A stretch of 64,000 nt of DNA from the NCBI GenBank assembly GCA_050693875.1, contig JBOGWP010000095.1, positions 1 to 64,000 of the forward strand. Reading direction: 5' to 3'. Below are positions 61,796 to 64,000 of the stretch, piece by piece (within the stretch, counting starts at the first letter, position 1; each line of letters opens with the position of its first letter). The position numbers and the translations under genes were made by a program. This stretch comes from JBOGWP01 sp050693875. Its GTDB lineage: Bacteria > Actinomycetota > CADDZG01 > JAHWKV01 > JBOGWP01. Under the pieces are notes generated by a model. The model was not told the origin of the DNA and made no database searches. It saw nothing but the letters and a program-made list of their open reading frames with translations.

Positions 61796-61870
61796 ATGGC
61801 CGCGCGCCTTTACGAGCAGGTCTTTCTGCTTTCGGGAACCGTGGTCTTCATCGTGGAGGTGTTGCCGTGA
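61796..61870 (+). CDS. possible 24-residue hydrophobic leader peptide
   Basis: ATG 61796 directly follows GAGGAGAGGAGG. The frame reads MAARLYEQVFLLSGTVVFIV then EVLP and stops at TGA 61868-61870, which overlaps the GTG of the transporter gene as GTGA. It could be a coupling leader or a small membrane peptide. The strong ribosome site and exact overlap are the evidence; length alone is not. Confidence 0.4.
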   Translation: MAARLYEQVFLLSGTVVFIVEVLP

Positions 61871-63528
61871 ACAGGTCCAAGGGCGCGATCCTGGGGGCAT
61901 TCGTCACGTCGCTGGTGCTCATCGCCGCTGGGTGCCAGCGGACCACAACGGGCGGCGGCGGAACCGCCGGGGAGCTCAAAGCGGGCGGGCAGATCGCCTA
62001 CGCGCAGGATCAGGAGCAGACCGGCTTCAACAACCTCACCTCCAAGGACAACCTGCTGGAGCTGCGCAACATCATGCGCCAGGTGTGGCCGTACGCCTAC
62101 ATCACCAAGCCCGACTTCACGCTGGAGCCCTACGTGCTCGACGGCCCGGCCAAAGTGCTTTCGCAAGATCCCTTCACCGTCGAGTGGAAGATCAAGAAGG
62201 ACGCCAGTTGGGAGGATGGAACCCCGATCTCGTCCGATGACTTCGAGTACAACTACAACATGTGCAGCGGCAAGGATGCGAAAGCCGACTGTGCGAGCAC
62301 CAGCGGGTACGACCTCATCACCAAGTTCGAGAAGGTCGACGGCAAGACCGTGCGCGCCACGTTCGCGGAGCCGTATGCCGAGTTCGAGGGGCTGTTCGGC
62401 GACCCGATGCCGCCGGTGCATATCGCGAAGCAGCGCAACGCGAATCTGACCGAGGCCTGGAACACGGGCTTCGACAGCGATCCCGGGATCTCCGGCGGAC
62501 CCTACAAGGTGAAAGAGTGGGTGAGGGGCGACCACACCACCCTGGTCCGCAACGACAAGTTCTGGGGCGAGAAGCCGCGGCTCGACACGATCATCTTCCG
62601 GGCGATTCCCGACGTCGCCACCCACACCGACGCGTTGCGCAACGATGAGGTGCAGCTCATCTACCCGGACCCGCTGGTCGACGTGGTGCAGCAGATTCAG
62701 GCCATTCCCGGCGTGACGATGGACGTCAACTTTGGGCCCACCTGGGAGCACATCGACTTCAACTTCAAGAACGAGCTGCTGGCGATCAAGGAGGTTCGCC
62801 AGGCAATCACCTACGGGATCGATCGGGACGCGATCGTCAACGCCCTCATGAAGCCCATCTCGCCGAGGGCGAAGCGACTCGACAACCGGATCTTCGTGAA
62901 CGGCCAGAAGGGCTACGAGGCCCACGGCAAGGAGTACGCCAAGCGAGACGTGGCCAAGGCGACTGCGGCGATGGAGAAGGCCGGCTTCAAGAAGGGTGCC
63001 GACGGCGTCTACGCCAAGGACGGCAAGCGGGCGTCGTTCCGGATCCGCTACAAGCAGCCGAACCCCCAGCGCGAGCAGCTCTCCCAACTGGTCCAGAACC
63101 AGCTCAAGGAAGCCGGGATCGAGATCAAGATCGACCCGTACGGCGACCCCCTTTCGACCGGCAAGGTGGGCAGCCAGGGCGACTTCGACCTGCTGCTGTT
63201 CGCCTGGGTAGGCACGCCGTTCCCCGCCTCGGGGCTCCACCAGATCTTCACGACCGGCAGTGACTCGAACTTCGGGCAGTACGGCAACCCGGGGGTCGAC
63301 CGCCTCAGCAGGTTGTCGGGAGCGGAGGTCGACCAGGATAAGCGCTTCGCCATGCTGAACGAGGTCGACCAGGCGATGTGGGAGGATCTGCCCAACATTC
63401 CCATCTTCCAGCGGCCCGTTGGCATCCTTGCCTACTCCAACAAATACGCCAACATCAAGGACAACACCACTTCCGAGGGGATCTTCTGGAACTCCCCGGA
63501 GTGGGGGTTGAAGGCGACCGCATCCTAA
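61867..63528 (+). CDS. peptide ABC transporter substrate-binding lipoprotein
   Basis: 553 residues from GTG 61867. Signal peptide with lipobox LVLIAAGC (Cys23). Family 5 extracellular solute-binding protein (DppA/OppA type): WKIKKDASWEDGTPISSDDF and SGGPYKVKEWVRGDHTTLVR are typical, as is VRQAITYGIDRDAIV. Captures peptides or other cargo for the permease encoded downstream. Confidence 0.93.
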   Translation: MNRSKGAILGAFVTSLVLIAAGCQRTTTGGGGTAGELKAGGQIAYAQDQEQTGFNNLTSKDNLLELRNIMRQVWPYAYITKPDFTLEPYVLDGPAKVLSQDPFTVEWKIKKDASWEDGTPISSDDFEYNYNMCSGKDAKADCASTSGYDLITKFEKVDGKTVRATFAEPYAEFEGLFGDPMPPVHIAKQRNANLTEAWNTGFDSDPGISGGPYKVKEWVRGDHTTLVRNDKFWGEKPRLDTIIFRAIPDVATHTDALRNDEVQLIYPDPLVDVVQQIQAIPGVTMDVNFGPTWEHIDFNFKNELLAIKEVRQAITYGIDRDAIVNALMKPISPRAKRLDNRIFVNGQKGYEAHGKEYAKRDVAKATAAMEKAGFKKGADGVYAKDGKRASFRIRYKQPNPQREQLSQLVQNQLKEAGIEIKIDPYGDPLSTGKVGSQGDFDLLLFAWVGTPFPASGLHQIFTTGSDSNFGQYGNPGVDRLSRLSGAEVDQDKRFAMLNEVDQAMWEDLPNIPIFQRPVGILAYSNKYANIKDNTTSEGIFWNSPEWGLKATAS

Positions 63529-63561
63529 CGCCGGGCGCCGGAGCCTCCTGAGGAGGACGCC

Positions 63562-63618
63562 ATGCGCATCCCGGGGGCCGGTCGAGGCCCCCGGGCCCGC
63601 GTCGGGCCTACCATCTAG
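63562..63618 (+). other. small ORF plus strong hairpin between transporter genes
   Basis: AGGAGG (63551-63556) precedes ATG 63562 and an 18-residue frame (MRIPGAGRGPRARVGPTI). The frame contains CCCGGGGGCC (63570-63579) and GGCCCCCGGG (63586-63595), a 10-bp perfect stem with a 6-nt loop. The hairpin alone would explain lower permease than binding-protein expression. The ORF may be incidental. Confidence 0.4.
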
Positions 63619-63626
63619 GAAGGCGG

Positions 63627-64000
63627 ATGGTCACCTTCGTGCTTCGCAGGCTGGCGATCTCGATCCCGATCGTCGTCGTGTCGAGCTTCGTGGTCTTCAT
63701 GCTCGTGGCGACGACGACCGATCCCATCGGCGACCTTCGGCTCCGGCCCGGGATCTCGCAGCAGGTGATCAAGCTGCGGGAGCGCCAGCTGAACCTCGAC
63801 AAGCCGGCAATCGTCCGGTACGGGATCTGGGTGAAGGGAATCGTCCGCGGCGACCTCGGTCGGTCGTCGGGCACCAACGAGCCGGTCGGCGAGCGGATCA
63901 AGCGGCACCTCGCCGTCACCCTGCGGTTGGTGGTGGCCGCATCAGTGCTGGGGGCGATCATTGCCGCCGCCGTCGGTGTCGTGCAGGCGATGCGGCAGTA
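63627..64000 (+). CDS. peptide ABC transporter permease (DppB-like), 5' part
   Basis: From ATG 63627 (AGGAAGG upstream) to the window edge, 124 residues. An N-terminal TM (FVLRRLAISIPIVVVSSFVV), a long periplasmic segment with GDLGRSSGTNEPVGERIKRH, then the start of the BPD-type TM domain (TLRLVVAASVLGAIIAAAVG). Remaining transporter genes lie beyond the window. Confidence 0.88.
   Translation, partial: MVTFVLRRLAISIPIVVVSSFVVFMLVATTTDPIGDLRLRPGISQQVIKLRERQLNLDKPAIVRYGIWVKGIVRGDLGRSSGTNEPVGERIKRHLAVTLRLVVAASVLGAIIAAAVGVVQAMRQ

Overview
The window is 64 kb of very GC-rich bacterial DNA, densely packed, with many GTG/TTG starts and many 1-4 nt gene overlaps. Gene content points to an uncultured lineage of Actinomycetota. 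The markers are a sufB-sufD-Rieske-sufC...sufS-sufU iron-sulfur cluster under a DtxR/IdeR-type operator, a MoxR/DUF58/SpoIIM/RDD block, and the uvrC-rapZ...gap-pgk-tpiA-secG block. I assign no genus. No rRNA, tRNA or CRISPR array was seen.

Layout. 0-12 kb: the tail of an IS110-like transposase, a SufR-like regulator, and a SUF cluster on the minus strand. Two paralogous secreted-protein genes lie inside that cluster, and an IS1634-type element (4656-6708, 6-bp target duplication) sits between them. 12-16.7 kb: trpF, a deazaflavin-reductase-like gene with no normal start codon, a TIG-domain surface protein, and a redox pair: a UspA-UspA-Rieske fusion next to a membrane-cupredoxin fusion, with a small membrane protein divergent from them. 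16.8-23.5 kb: a five-gene minus-strand operon (fatty-acyl-reductase/HAD fusion, zinc dehydrogenase, LarA-like protein, PlsC acyltransferase, TetR) with a palindromic operator at its promoter. 23.7-34 kb: an orphan histidine kinase, a ROK glucokinase and the MoxR/DUF58 block.

34-44.8 kb: a class A penicillin-binding protein, small membrane proteins, a luciferase-like oxidoreductase, a frameshifted ECF sigma/anti-sigma pair, copZ-copA behind a CsoR-type operator, and a DNA methyltransferase with a possible nuclease-like C-terminus. 44.9-57.5 kb: uvrB; uvrA leading a phospholipid-synthesis operon (plsC, CDP-alcohol transferase, cdsA); a DUF559 gene broken by an in-frame TGA; uvrC-rapZ. 57.5-64 kb: a VOC protein where yvcK and whiA would be expected, then gap-pgk-tpiA, secG, and the start of a peptide ABC transporter operon.

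The intergenic space carries several repeat families. These are a 76-bp tandem repeat whose sequence forms the C-terminal tails of two unrelated genes, a roughly 170-bp dispersed element present twice, short REP-like elements just downstream of four genes, and a recurrent hairpin with the 7-bp stem TCGGGGG/CCCCCGA.
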